From: Candidatus Bathyarchaeota archaeon
GTDB taxonomy: Archaea; Thermoproteota; Bathyarchaeia; Bathyarchaeales; UBA233
DNA length: 16,761 bases
NCBI GenBank assembly: GCA_029907045.1
Contig: JARYMR010000021.1
Location: 1 to 16,761, forward strand
Direction: 5' to 3'
Shown here: positions 1 to 7,538 of the stretch, piece after piece
Layout of the letters: every line of letters begins with the position of its first letter
Numbering within the stretch: position 1 is the stretch's first letter
The notes under the pieces: generated by a model
Database searches by the model: none
What the model was told of the DNA's origin: nothing
The model's input: the letters and a program-made list of their open reading frames with translations, nothing else
Translations under genes and position numbers: made by a program

Positions 1-368
1 TTAATCTCATTCGTCACGTGAGGCACAATTTGGACGCATCTTCCAAGAAAGTCGCCTCGACGCTCTTTTTCAATGACAGCCCTATAAACTAAACCCGTGG
101 TAATATTGTTGTCTTTTTTAAGGTTTAAATCAAGAAAACGTTCATACCAGCCCAAATCAAGGTCTGTTTCACCTCCGTCGTCTGTCACGTAAACTTCTCC
201 GTGCATGTAAGGGTTCATTGTTCCAGCATCAACATTCACGTAAGGGTCAATTTTTACAGCAGTAACCTTTAAACTTCTGGCTTGAAGCATTTTCCCAATG
301 GAAGAAGTTACTATGCCCTTGCCAACTGAGCTTAACACGCCGCCTGTAACAAATATGTATTTAACCAT
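1..368 (-). CDS. pyrG: CTP synthase, N-terminal part (cut by window edge)
   Basis: Makes CTP from UTP, ATP and glutamine in the cytosol, the last step of pyrimidine nucleotide synthesis. The minus strand from the ATG at 368 stays open to base 1, giving about 122 residues of the amidoligase (synthetase) domain. Visible family hallmarks are the P-loop-like [10 protein letters not shown] at residues 9-18, then [20 protein letters not shown] and [17 protein letters not shown], which bind nucleotide and Mg. The C-terminal glutaminase domain lies outside the window. The start is fixed by a GAGGAG ribosome site at 374-379, five bases upstream. The gene is divergent from the radical SAM gene at 450, and the 81-base gap holds the promoters. 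Identification is essentially certain. Confidence 0.97.
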   Translation of the reverse strand, partial: MVKYIFVTGGVLSSVGKGIVTSSIGKMLQARSLKVTAVKIDPYVNVDAGTMNPYMHGEVYVTDDGGETDLDLGWYERFLDLNLKKDNNITTGLVYRAVIEKERRGDFLGRCVQIVPHVTNEI

Positions 369-410
369 GATTTCTCCTCGTAATAACAAAACCATAAAAC
401 CACAATTAGC

Positions 411-418
411 ATTTAAAT
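411..418. promoter_or_regulatory. Palindromic TATA-like box between divergent pyrG and radical SAM gene
   Basis: ATTTAAAT lies in the 81-base divergent gap and reads the same on both strands. Rightward it would place transcription start near 440, about 10 bases before the radical SAM ATG. Leftward it would place it near 388, just upstream of the pyrG ribosome site. It could serve both genes. This is read from spacing alone; a second AT-rich candidate, TTATAAAG near 433-440, is an alternative for the leftward direction. Confidence 0.4.
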
Positions 419-449
419 CCTTTCATCTATCGTTATAAAGTGAGCAAGA

Positions 450-1079
450 ATGCCTATTTCAAAAATTCCAAGAACCGTTTACTGGTTGGGAAATAAACTG
501 TATTTAAACATAACTAATAGGTGTTCCAACAGCTGCTATTTCTGCATAAGAAATTTTAAGGAAAGCGTAGGCGGCTTCAACCTCAAACTAACAAGAGAGC
601 CTTCAACCAGCGAAATAATAAAGAAACTCCAAGATATTATAAATTTGAGAAGTTGGAGCGAAATTGTCTTCTGTGGGTTCGGCGAACCCCTCGAAAGGCT
701 AGACTGTCTCATAGAAGTTTGCAAATGGATAAAACGTTATTATGGCAAACCAGTCCGCATCAGGATAGACACAAACGGGCAAGGATACCTAATTAACAAG
801 GGACGAGAAGTTGTGGAAGAATTGAAGGAGGCTGGTGTGGATAAGATAAGCGTTAGCTTAAACGCTCATGAAAAGAAAATATACAATGAAATTTGTAAGC
901 CAGCCTATGAAAATGCCTTTGAAAGCGTTCTAGAGTTTATAGAAAAAGCAGGGGAAAATTTTGAAACCGAAATCACCGCAGTAGCCATTCCTGAAGTTGA
1001 CATTTCAAAAGTTGGGGAAATCGCCAAAAAATTAGGAGTAAGATTTAGGGTAAGAGAATACATTCCATGCTTTTGGTGA
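450..1079 (+). CDS. TatD-linked radical SAM protein
   Basis: Radical S-adenosylmethionine enzyme of 209 residues, substrate unknown. The [4Fe-4S]-binding motif is CSNSCYFC, with cysteines at residues 25, 29 and 32. It is followed by the SAM-contacting GFGEP at 76-80 and a beta strand with RIDTNGQG near 105-112. The short length, the ITNRCSNSCYFCIR signature and the lack of a C-terminal auxiliary cluster domain match the 'TatD family-associated radical SAM' group, usually found beside or fused to a TatD-type hydrolase. No TatD gene is adjacent here. The gene is divergent from pyrG, converges on DUF2099 with a 29-base gap, and has no clear ribosome site, so the mRNA may be nearly leaderless. 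The radical SAM call is firm; the subgroup is likely. Confidence 0.88.
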   Translation: MPISKIPRTVYWLGNKLYLNITNRCSNSCYFCIRNFKESVGGFNLKLTREPSTSEIIKKLQDIINLRSWSEIVFCGFGEPLERLDCLIEVCKWIKRYYGKPVRIRIDTNGQGYLINKGREVVEELKEAGVDKISVSLNAHEKKIYNEICKPAYENAFESVLEFIEKAGENFETEITAVAIPEVDISKVGEIAKKLGVRFRVREYIPCFW

Positions 1080-1108
1080 TTTCTGTATACAAAAGCATCA
1101 ACCAAAGT

Positions 1109-1981
1109 TCATGTTTTCTTAAGCTTTGGACCCCTATTTTCCGTTTGGTATGGAAGCTTCTTTGTTCTGAAAACAACTAGCTTATCCTTAAACTCGGCTA
1201 AATAAGCCAAGACAAGATTTTTGCCTTTTTCTGTTAATGCGTAGACTGGTATTGTAACGCCCAATTGTAGTAGGGCTTTGGTGCCAATTTCGTTTCGAAG
1301 GATTTTCGAAGCGCTTGCACATGCAATATCCGCCTTGGCTATGTGTTTTGCGTCTTCTTCTTTCACGCATGTGTTGCAAACAGAAAAAATGAGGATTTCT
1401 GCTTTCGCTTCCGTTTCAAAGTTTCTTATTTTGCTTATGGCTTTTGCTTGGAAGCCGGCCACGCTTACGGCAATGCGTTTAAAGCCTAATTTGAAAGCTC
1501 TTTTTACGCCTTCAACTTGGTCAATTTGCGCTGTGGCTTTGTCTAAAATTGTTCCGCCTTTTTCTTCGATGTACGCCATAATTTCTTTTATTGGCGTGGT
1601 TTTGATTATGCCAGTTAAACGGGCGCCGATGGCTTGCACAAGCCTGCCATTTGCTGTTATAACTGTTCCAGCGCCTTCGCATACAACAACCGCACAGTCG
1701 ACAAGCTTTCTCTCAAGCCAAACCCGCATCATCTCAGAAGCCCCATAAGCCACAACTGATTCTGCGTCAAAAAGGCGGTTTGCACAGCAAAAGCCAAAAC
1801 CAGCAACTTTCATTTCAACAGTTTTTCGTATCGCATCAATGTCAATCTTTTTAGTTCCGTAAAGAGCTTCATGCAGTGGGCAATATGTTATTAATGGTTC
1901 GCTTAAGACTTCTATGCCCTTTTCTGAAATCCTAACGCGGGCGCCGCAACAGTAGATTTCATGCACTCCCTTGACGCTCAT
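1109..1981 (-). CDS. DUF2099 family protein (methanogenesis marker protein 8 homologue)
   Basis: A 290-residue soluble protein of unknown biochemical function. It resembles the family called methanogenesis marker 8 (DUF2099), seen best in VVCEGAGTVITANGRLVQAI near residues 98-117, TTPIKEIM near 148-155 and DQVEGVKRAFKLGFKRIAVS after that. Cysteines are conspicuous: C11-C12, C34, C65-C66 and a later CNTC pair near 203-206, which could bind a metal or Fe-S cluster (inference). The Lys-rich tail after about residue 270 is probably not part of the core. It lies downstream of the MIP18-like gene with a 42-base gap, in the same direction. No mcr or other methanogenesis gene is in the window. The family call is from remembered motifs and is fairly confident. 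Confidence 0.8.
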   Translation of the reverse strand: MSVKGVHEIYCCGARVRISEKGIEVLSEPLITYCPLHEALYGTKKIDIDAIRKTVEMKVAGFGFCCANRLFDAESVVAYGASEMMRVWLERKLVDCAVVVCEGAGTVITANGRLVQAIGARLTGIIKTTPIKEIMAYIEEKGGTILDKATAQIDQVEGVKRAFKLGFKRIAVSVAGFQAKAISKIRNFETEAKAEILIFSVCNTCVKEEDAKHIAKADIACASASKILRNEIGTKALLQLGVTIPVYALTEKGKNLVLAYLAEFKDKLVVFRTKKLPYQTENRGPKLKKT

Positions 1982-2023
1982 AGGCTAAACGCTCACAAAT
2001 AAAGAAAAAGAGTTAATGCGCCT

Positions 2024-2335
2024 TTATTGTTCCTTGTTAACCATTTCGTTAATCTGCTGCTCCATCATGTGCCCACGACAATAAACTGAAACTTTCTTGA
2101 CTCCGCCAACAGTTTTTGCTGCATTTTTAACGTCAATGGCGAGTTTGAATGCTATGGGGCAGAAGGGACTTGATGGAATAAACTCCACCTTAACGACTCC
2201 TGGTGCTTCCTCTTTAACCTCTTTGACCATGTGCATCTCAGCGAAGCTTAAACCAGTTTCTGGGTCAACAACTTTGCCAACTGCTTCCCGAACTTTATCT
2301 TCCAATTCTGTCAAACCTTTTACACATCCTTTCAT
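2024..2335 (-). CDS. MIP18 / DUF59 family (SufT-PaaD-like) protein
   Basis: Small cytosolic protein of 103 residues of the metal-sulfur cluster maturation family, whose members (SufT, PaaD, CIA2/MIP18) help load Fe-S clusters onto target enzymes. Hallmarks are the VDPETGLSFAEMHMV segment at residues 23-37, the hydrophobic strand VVKVEFIPSS, and SPFCPIAF with the family's conserved cysteine at residue 59. The C-terminal VYCRGHMM adds a Cys and a His. The ATG at 2335 is kept because a TATA-like box lies about 22 bases upstream, which would make the message leaderless. An internal start is not needed. It sits between gcvPB and the DUF2099 gene on the same strand. A role in maturing a neighbour's cluster is only a suggestion. 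Confidence 0.85.
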   Translation of the reverse strand: MKGCVKGLTELEDKVREAVGKVVDPETGLSFAEMHMVKEVKEEAPGVVKVEFIPSSPFCPIAFKLAIDVKNAAKTVGGVKKVSVYCRGHMMEQQINEMVNKEQ

Positions 2336-2352
2336 GAATAAGCGTTAATGTG

Positions 2353-2363
2353 CCATATAAACT
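2353..2363 (-). promoter_or_regulatory. TATA-like box for the MIP18-like gene
   Basis: On the minus strand this reads AGTTTATATGG. Its centre is about 22-23 bases upstream of the ATG at 2335, the spacing expected for archaeal leaderless transcripts. It suggests the MIP18-DUF2099 pair has its own promoter even though gcvPB ends only 41 bases upstream on the same strand. Confidence 0.45.
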
Positions 2364-2376
2364 ATTTATCTGAAAA

Positions 2377-3906
2377 TCAAGGTTTTTGCATATTCTTTTT
2401 CTGGAACATGCGCCAGCTTAAAGCCATAGTTTTTGGATGCGAAGCCTTCACTTCATCCAATCGTGGAACAGCCGTATTATGTGGCGCTTTTAGAACGACT
2501 TCTGGATTCCTGTAAGCTTCTTCACAGATTTTCTGCATGGCATCAGCGAATCTGTCAAGCTCCTCTTTTTCAAAGGTTTCTGTTGGTTCAATCATTAAGG
2601 CTTCTTCAACAATTAATGGGAAATATATTGTTGGTGCATGCAATCCATAATCCAAAAGGCGTTTTGCAATGTTTAAGGCTGAAACCCCAGTTTCATTTTT
2701 TAATGGTTTAGCGCTGAATACGCATTCGTGTTTTCTTGGCTTTTCACTATTATATGGAATGGTTAAGCCTTTAACGCCTTTCAGTTTTTTAAGAAGGTAA
2801 TTGGCGTTCAAAACGGAAACTTCAGCTACTTCCTTTAAACCCTCAAAACCTAAGCTTAAGATGTAGGCATATGCCTTCAGCAAAACAGCAACATTTCCAT
2901 AAAAACTTCTAATCTTCCCAACACTATGAGGCTTATCATAAACTAAACGATAACGTTCACCATCATAGACTATGCGGGGAACGGGCAAAAACTCCGCTAA
3001 AATTTTTGAAACGCCAACTGGTCCGGCGCCGGGACCGCCACCACCATGGGGTGTGCTGAAGGTTTTGTGTATGTTTATGTGGACTATGTCGAAGCCCATG
3101 TCTCCTGGTCTGACAATGCCCAAAAGGGGGTTTAGGTTTGCGCCATCATAGTAAAGCAGTCCTCCAGCCTCATGGATTATTTTGGCTATTTCTTCAATAT
3201 TCTTTTCAAAAATTCCAAGCGTGTTTGGGTTTGTGAGCATTAAGCCTGCAGTTTTTTCAGAAACCGCCGTTTTTAAGGCTTCTAGGTTAACGCAGCCTTC
3301 CCCATCTGATGGGACAACAACAACTTTAAAGCCAGCCATGGTTGCGCTCGCTGGGTTTGTTCCATGGGCTGAATCTGGAACGATGACTTCGCTTCTCTTT
3401 TCGCTTTCTCCGTTAATTTTGTGGTATGCACGCATCAGCAAGGTTCCTAAAAATTCGCCGTGGGCGCCAGCGGTTGGATGTAAACAAACTTCATAAGTCC
3501 CCGTTAACTCCGCAAGCCAACGCTCAAGTTTGTAGAGAATTTCGAGGATGCCTTGCACTGTGCTTTCATCTTGGTATGGGTGAAGCATGGCGATGGTTGG
3601 CAAATTAGCGATTTGTTCGTTTATCTTTGGGTTATACTTCATTGTGCAGCTTCCAAGGGGATAAAAACCAGAATCAACCCCAAAATTCATCTCTGACAAA
3701 CGGATAAAATGGCGTGTCACTTCAGCCTCGGAAAGTTCTGGAAGCCTAAGCTGGCTTGTGCGTTGCATATTCTTTGGTATAAGCGTATCCGCCTCGCCAA
3801 CAACATTTCTGATTTCTTCTTCCAATTTCGGTGGAATGTGTCCCCTTCGCCCTTCTCTTCCAAGGTTGAAAATTATGGGTTCGTTCCAATTTGCTTGCTT
3901 GAACAC
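2377..3906 (-). CDS. gcvPB: Glycine dehydrogenase (decarboxylating) subunit 2
   Basis: PLP-dependent half of the two-chain P-protein of the glycine cleavage system. It decarboxylates glycine and passes the aminomethyl group to lipoyl-GcvH. The start at the GTG at 3906 gives 509 residues, beginning VFKQANWNEPIIF, which matches the usual family N-terminus. It has an AAGGTGA ribosome site about five bases upstream. The GTG at 3915 would add three residues and overlap gcvPA by four bases, but would leave no spacer for the site. Seen in order: GFYPLGSCTMKYNP, LHPYQDE, DSAHGTNPASA, the YYDGANLN strand, and the PLP lysine in NIHKTFSTPHGGGGPGAGPV (lysine about residue 281 from this start). Translationally coupled to gcvPA. 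No gcvH, gcvT or lpd is in the window. Confidence 0.97.
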   Translation of the reverse strand: MFKQANWNEPIIFNLGREGRRGHIPPKLEEEIRNVVGEADTLIPKNMQRTSQLRLPELSEAEVTRHFIRLSEMNFGVDSGFYPLGSCTMKYNPKINEQIANLPTIAMLHPYQDESTVQGILEILYKLERWLAELTGTYEVCLHPTAGAHGEFLGTLLMRAYHKINGESEKRSEVIVPDSAHGTNPASATMAGFKVVVVPSDGEGCVNLEALKTAVSEKTAGLMLTNPNTLGIFEKNIEEIAKIIHEAGGLLYYDGANLNPLLGIVRPGDMGFDIVHINIHKTFSTPHGGGGPGAGPVGVSKILAEFLPVPRIVYDGERYRLVYDKPHSVGKIRSFYGNVAVLLKAYAYILSLGFEGLKEVAEVSVLNANYLLKKLKGVKGLTIPYNSEKPRKHECVFSAKPLKNETGVSALNIAKRLLDYGLHAPTIYFPLIVEEALMIEPTETFEKEELDRFADAMQKICEEAYRNPEVVLKAPHNTAVPRLDEVKASHPKTMALSWRMFQKKNMQKP

Positions 3907-3911
3907 TTCAT

Positions 3912-5321
3912 TCACCTTCCCGCTAAAATGCTGCTTAAAGCCTCAACTAAACGGTCAATTTCTGCCTTTGAATGGATTTCAGTAACGCAATAAAGAGCTG
4001 TTTCGCCCAATTCTGGAAACTCTTTAGAAATGTCTTTGCCGCCATGAATTTGACGCTGCAAAAGTTTTCCATGAATCCTTTTAACGCTTAACCCAGCAGC
4101 GTCAAAATTTACTGTAAACTCTTTGAAGTGAGCGGATTTGAAAACTGGTGCTTTAACGCCATCTATTTTTGAGAGTTGGCGCATGGCATAAGTAGCCTTA
4201 CATAAGACTGTTTCGCAAAGTTCCCTTAAGCCTTGAGGCCCAAGCAGAGCCATGTAAACTGCGGAGGCTACAGCGCATAGGGCTTCATTGGAGCAGATGT
4301 TAGATGTCGCCTTCTCACGCCTTATGTGTTGTTCTCTGGTCTGTAAAGCCATGCAGAAGCCATATCTACTATTGTCAGTTGTCGTTGTCAACCCAATTAT
4401 GCGCCCTGGCATCTGCCTAATCAGATTCATGTCATCACGACAAGCAAATATCCCCAAAAGTGGTCCGCCAAAATTCATGGGATTCCCAAAGGGCTGTGCT
4501 TCTCCAATGACTATGTCCGCGCTGTAATCGCCTGGCGGCTTCAAAACTCCAAGCGATATGGGGTCTACGCCAACTATGAATAAAGCGCTATGGGAATGCG
4601 CCTCCTTACCGATTTCGTCAACTTGATCTTCAATAAAGCCAAAGTAGGAAGGATTTTCAATATAAATGGCTGCAGTTTTTTCAGAAATTTTATTGCGTAA
4701 ATCCTCAAGGCTTACCAGCCCAGTTTCCTTATTATAGGCTAAATTTTCAACTTTTATTCCAGCTGGTTCAGCATAAGTTTTAAGTGTTAAAGCCCTTTCT
4801 GGATGAATAATTTTTGGAATTAATATTTCATTTCTTCCCGTAAGGCGGGCCGCCATCCGAGCTGCCTCGCCCAAAGCTGAAGCCCAATCATACATGGAAC
4901 AGTTGGCAACATCCATCGCTGTTAACTCGCAAATCATACTCTGATATTCAAAAAGGGCTTGAAGCACCCCCTGAGAAATTTCCGGCTGGTAAGGCGTGTA
5001 GGCGGTTAGGAATTCACTGCGTTGAACAATTTCTTTTACAACGGCTGGAACGTAATGGGGCCAGCATCCAGCGCCCAAAAAAATGGGCATTTCATTGCAT
5101 GTTTTGTTTTTTGAAAGTAACGCTTCCACATGCCTCTTAACTTCAAACTCTGACAATGCGAATTGTGGAATGTTTAAGGGTTTTTTTAGCTTGTATTTTT
5201 CTGGAATATCCGAAAAAAGCTCATCTATGCTTTTAATGCCAATTTCCCGCATCATTTCCCGTTTTATTTTTGGCTGAGAATTTGGAATGTAGGGATGGTT
5301 ATGCTTATCCAATGTTTTCAC
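3912..5321 (-). CDS. gcvPA: Glycine dehydrogenase (decarboxylating) subunit 1
   Basis: Partner chain of GcvPB in the two-subunit P-protein typical of archaea and many bacteria; it shares the PLP fold but lacks the catalytic lysine. 469 residues, full length for the family. The N-terminus HPYIPNSQPKIKREMMREIG followed by KSIDELFSDIP matches the family opening and supports the GTG at 5321 over the in-frame ATGs about 23 codons later. Further landmarks are LGAGCWPHYVPAVV, TAYTPYQPEISQGVLQALFE, the YDWASALGEAARMAAR helix and GNPMNFGGPLLGIFACR. No clear ribosome site precedes the GTG, so it may be leaderless or coupled to the upstream phosphorylase frame, which ends 43 bases away. Its stop lies just before the gcvPB start. 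Confidence 0.97.
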   Translation of the reverse strand: MKTLDKHNHPYIPNSQPKIKREMMREIGIKSIDELFSDIPEKYKLKKPLNIPQFALSEFEVKRHVEALLSKNKTCNEMPIFLGAGCWPHYVPAVVKEIVQRSEFLTAYTPYQPEISQGVLQALFEYQSMICELTAMDVANCSMYDWASALGEAARMAARLTGRNEILIPKIIHPERALTLKTYAEPAGIKVENLAYNKETGLVSLEDLRNKISEKTAAIYIENPSYFGFIEDQVDEIGKEAHSHSALFIVGVDPISLGVLKPPGDYSADIVIGEAQPFGNPMNFGGPLLGIFACRDDMNLIRQMPGRIIGLTTTTDNSRYGFCMALQTREQHIRREKATSNICSNEALCAVASAVYMALLGPQGLRELCETVLCKATYAMRQLSKIDGVKAPVFKSAHFKEFTVNFDAAGLSVKRIHGKLLQRQIHGGKDISKEFPELGETALYCVTEIHSKAEIDRLVEALSSILAGR

Positions 5322-5364
5322 CGTTTAGAGTTAAACACTAAATTGCTTGGCTTCTTTAAGCTTT

Positions 5365-6139
5365 TCAGCTCTTTGAAAGAGTTTCCAAGACGGCTTTTAG
5401 CAAAATTTCAGCGCTTTCCCTAACTGATTTTTCGTAAAAGGCTTGAAGCCATCCCTTCTCGGTTAAGACATCAGAGATGATCTGTGCTGAAGCGGCTTCA
5501 ACGTTTCTATACTTGGCTATGGCAAAAATTGCGGATGTTTCCATATTCACGGCTAAAACGCCGCCATCCCTAAACTTGCGGAATTTGCCAAGTGTTTCCC
5601 TATAAACGCCATCTGTAGACCATACAGGACCCACATGATGCTTGACTTTCCTTTCATTTAAACACTTGATTAATGTATTTCTTAATTGTGGAGAGGATTC
5701 AACTTTTACTTCTGGTGGAAAATAATGATGGGAGGTTCCTTCATCACGAATTGCCTCTGTTACGATAATTATGTCTGCTGGTTTTAGAAATTCTTGTAAG
5801 CCTCCAGATACGCCGACCTCAAATATTATTTTTGCTCCACAAGCAATTGCTTCTTCCAATGTGAAGGCTGGCAGGCGCTCCAACCCAAAAACGACCCACT
5901 CCTATTTCTACGTTGTTAAATTGTCCAATGCAGAAGGGTTGGCTTTCGCCGTAAAGCCATTCAAAGGGTTTGCCGTTGATTAGGTTTTTTGCGCATTCAA
6001 AGGTGCTTCTTTGGTAGGTCATTAGTAAGCGTTTAGGAATTTTTAGGGCATCCGCTGAAACTTTCCTACTTTCAGCAAAGTAGCGAATATAATCCTGTGG
6101 ATTGCATATGGCTTTGTCTTCACTCAAATTTTCCACCAT
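5365..6139 (-). pseudogene. Nucleoside phosphorylase (PNP/UDP family), frameshifted
   Basis: Family members split purine or pyrimidine nucleosides with phosphate. Two frames together make one protein. The first starts at the ATG at 6139, five bases past the adenosyltransferase stop, and reads to the GVGRFWVGAPAS segment. The second continues as FTLEEAIACGAKIIFEVGVS, GTSHHYFPPEV and the nucleoside-site NMETSAIFAIA. In the family GAPA is followed within a few residues by LEE, so the junction is near 5860-5870. Moving between frames needs one extra or two missing bases, and spacing against the E. coli uridine phosphorylase pattern favours two missing. Read alone, frame one runs into a stop at 5819-5821. 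It could be a consensus error, a recent mutation or, less likely, recoding. No long homopolymer lies at the junction. Substrate cannot be told. Confidence 0.85.
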
Positions 6140-6143
6140 TAAA

Positions 6144-6677
6144 TTAATATTGTATTCCTTTTGTTGTGACCATTTCCTTCGGATGCTTGACATCTACGAT
6201 TTCGTTTACAAAATCTGCTTTGTCTAAAAGTTCTTTTGGGGCATACCTTCCAGTCAAAACCACATCGGTCTTTTTTGGAATTTTGTCCAAGAATTCTAAA
6301 ACTTCCTTAACTTCTAATAGTTTGCAATATACGGCTAAATTAATTTCATCCAAAACAAGCAGATGCGGCTTCTTCTCCCTGACGATTTTTTCCGCAAATT
6401 TTAGGGCTTTTTGGGCTAGTTTTTTGTCTTCTTCGCCTAAATTGCTTAGTCCATGCCATCCCTTGCGGCCGAACTGATAAATTTCATAGTAGGGCAAAAG
6501 CATACTGCGAATTTTATATTCGCCAGTTTTTCTCCACCATTTTAAAAATTGGATTATGACAACTTTTCTTTTGTGTCCAACAGAGCGTAAGGCTAAGCCT
6601 AAGGCGTTTGTGGTTTTTCCAGCCCCAGTTCCCGTATATAGGTAAATATAGCCCATTCGCTTTTCTTCCTTTTTCAT
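6144..6677 (-). CDS. cobO: Cob(I)yrinic acid a,c-diamide adenosyltransferase (CobA/CobO/BtuR type)
   Basis: Transfers the adenosyl group of ATP to reduced corrinoid, giving the coenzyme B12 form, in cobalamin synthesis or salvage. 177 residues. The P-loop is GTGAGKTT at 16-23, a variant of the family's GDGKGKTT. It is followed by VVIIQFLKWW, the Walker-B-like LLVLDEINLAVY near 106-117, and DVVLTGRYAPKELLDKADF near the C-terminus, all diagnostic of this family rather than of PduO or EutT. Two starts are possible. The ATG at 6677 has TATA-like ATATTTAAGA about 23 bases upstream (leaderless). The ATG at 6656 gives the common family opening MGYIYLYTG and has GGAAG eight bases upstream. The gene is divergent from aIF2 beta. 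Confidence 0.93.
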   Translation of the reverse strand: MKKEEKRMGYIYLYTGTGAGKTTNALGLALRSVGHKRKVVIIQFLKWWRKTGEYKIRSMLLPYYEIYQFGRKGWHGLSNLGEEDKKLAQKALKFAEKIVREKKPHLLVLDEINLAVYCKLLEVKEVLEFLDKIPKKTDVVLTGRYAPKELLDKADFVNEIVDVKHPKEMVTTKGIQY

Positions 6678-6735
6678 TTATATTTGTTATAAGTCTTAAA
6701 TATGATTGTGCCTCATTTATCCTTTGGAGAAATCT

Positions 6736-7146
6736 ATGGCGTACAACTATGAAGCGCTTTTGAAGAAAGCGCGGTCTCAAATTCCCGAAGTCTACTCTAA
6801 AAAGGAACGACTAGAAATTCCTAGGCTTAACGTTTCTGTTATTGGCATGCGCACAATAGTTTACAATTTCAAGGATATAGCTGACGCTTTAGGCCGTGAA
6901 CCCCAGCATTTACTGAAGTTTTTAACGCGGGAGTTGGCTACCGCTGCCACTTTGCAGGAGCAGAGAGCCATTTTTAAGGGAAAATTTTCTCAAGAAACCT
7001 TTGATAGGCTTTTGCAGCGTTATATGGAAAGCTTTATTGTATGTCCAGTCTGCAAGCGTCCAGACACAAAAATTGTTAAGGAGAAACGCCTATACTTTCT
7101 AGTATGTGCAGCTTGCGGGGCAAAATCTCCCGTGCAACCACTATAG
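6736..7146 (+). CDS. eif2b: Translation initiation factor aIF2 subunit beta
   Basis: Beta subunit of the heterotrimeric aIF2 that brings initiator Met-tRNA to the small ribosomal subunit. 136 residues from the ATG at 6736, which has GGAGA at 6726-6730; an in-frame TTG at 6706 is too far upstream and lacks a site. The order is an N-terminal gamma-binding helix (YNYEALLKKARSQIP), a central domain (RTIVYNFKDIADALGR, HLLKFLTRELATA, RAIFKGKFS) and a C-terminal zinc ribbon with CPVC at 103-106 and CAAC at 124-127. Full length for archaea. It opens a plus-strand translation cluster and is followed 28 bases later by DUF424. Confidence 0.97.
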   Translation: MAYNYEALLKKARSQIPEVYSKKERLEIPRLNVSVIGMRTIVYNFKDIADALGREPQHLLKFLTRELATAATLQEQRAIFKGKFSQETFDRLLQRYMESFIVCPVCKRPDTKIVKEKRLYFLVCAACGAKSPVQPL

Positions 7147-7174
7147 AATGAGCGGCTAAAAATTGGAAGTTTAC

Positions 7175-7459
7175 ATGAACCTTAGAAAAGTGGGCAACAA
7201 TGTACTTTTGGCTATATGTGATGCTGAAATTTTGGGAAAAACATTACGGGAAGGAAAAATCGTATTCACTGTTAAAGAGGAGTTTTATAAAGGCGCAAAG
7301 GTTAGCGCTGATGAGGCGGTTGAAATGATAGCTAACAGCACAATTGTGAACATGGTTGGAAAGAACATTGTTCAAAAAGCCATAGAAAAGGGGTATGTGC
7401 ATCCAGAGGCCATTCTAAACATTGAGGGAATTCCGCACGCCCAAATAGTAAAAATTTAG
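7175..7459 (+). CDS. DUF424 family protein
   Basis: Conserved archaeal protein of about 94 residues with no established role. Family features are VLLAICDAEILGKTLREG near the N-terminus, the FYKGAKVSADEAVEMI segment, then VNMVGKNIVQKAIEKGYVHP and the C-terminal IEGIPHAQI, which closely follow the DUF424 pattern. The ATG at 7175 has GGAAG at 7165-7169. A TTG at 7163 is in frame and would add LEVY. It lies between aIF2 beta and aIF1A, so a link to translation is a guilt-by-association inference. No signal peptide or membrane segment is seen. Confidence 0.85.
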   Translation: MNLRKVGNNVLLAICDAEILGKTLREGKIVFTVKEEFYKGAKVSADEAVEMIANSTIVNMVGKNIVQKAIEKGYVHPEAILNIEGIPHAQIVKI

Positions 7460-7527
7460 TTTAAGTTTTAGGCATATAGTAAGCATGCTTTTAAGGAAGG
7501 TTGTATACTTCATTTAAAGAAGCGTTT

Positions 7528-7533
7528 GAGGTG
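7528..7533 (+). promoter_or_regulatory. Ribosome binding site that fixes the aIF1A TTG start
   Basis: GAGGTG is complementary to the archaeal 16S rRNA 3' end and ends five bases before the TTG at 7539. No in-frame ATG is nearby. The pair is good evidence that TTG is used as a strong start in this genome. Confidence 0.7.
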
Positions 7534-7538
7534 CTTGG

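Noticed and set aside
1278..1748. 156-codon plus-strand open frame
   Set aside because: It lies wholly antisense to the well-conserved DUF2099 gene and its product shows no family pattern.
6706..6735. Longer aIF2 beta start at TTG 6706
   Set aside because: It lacks a ribosome site, and the ATG at 6736 has GGAGA upstream and matches the family N-terminus.
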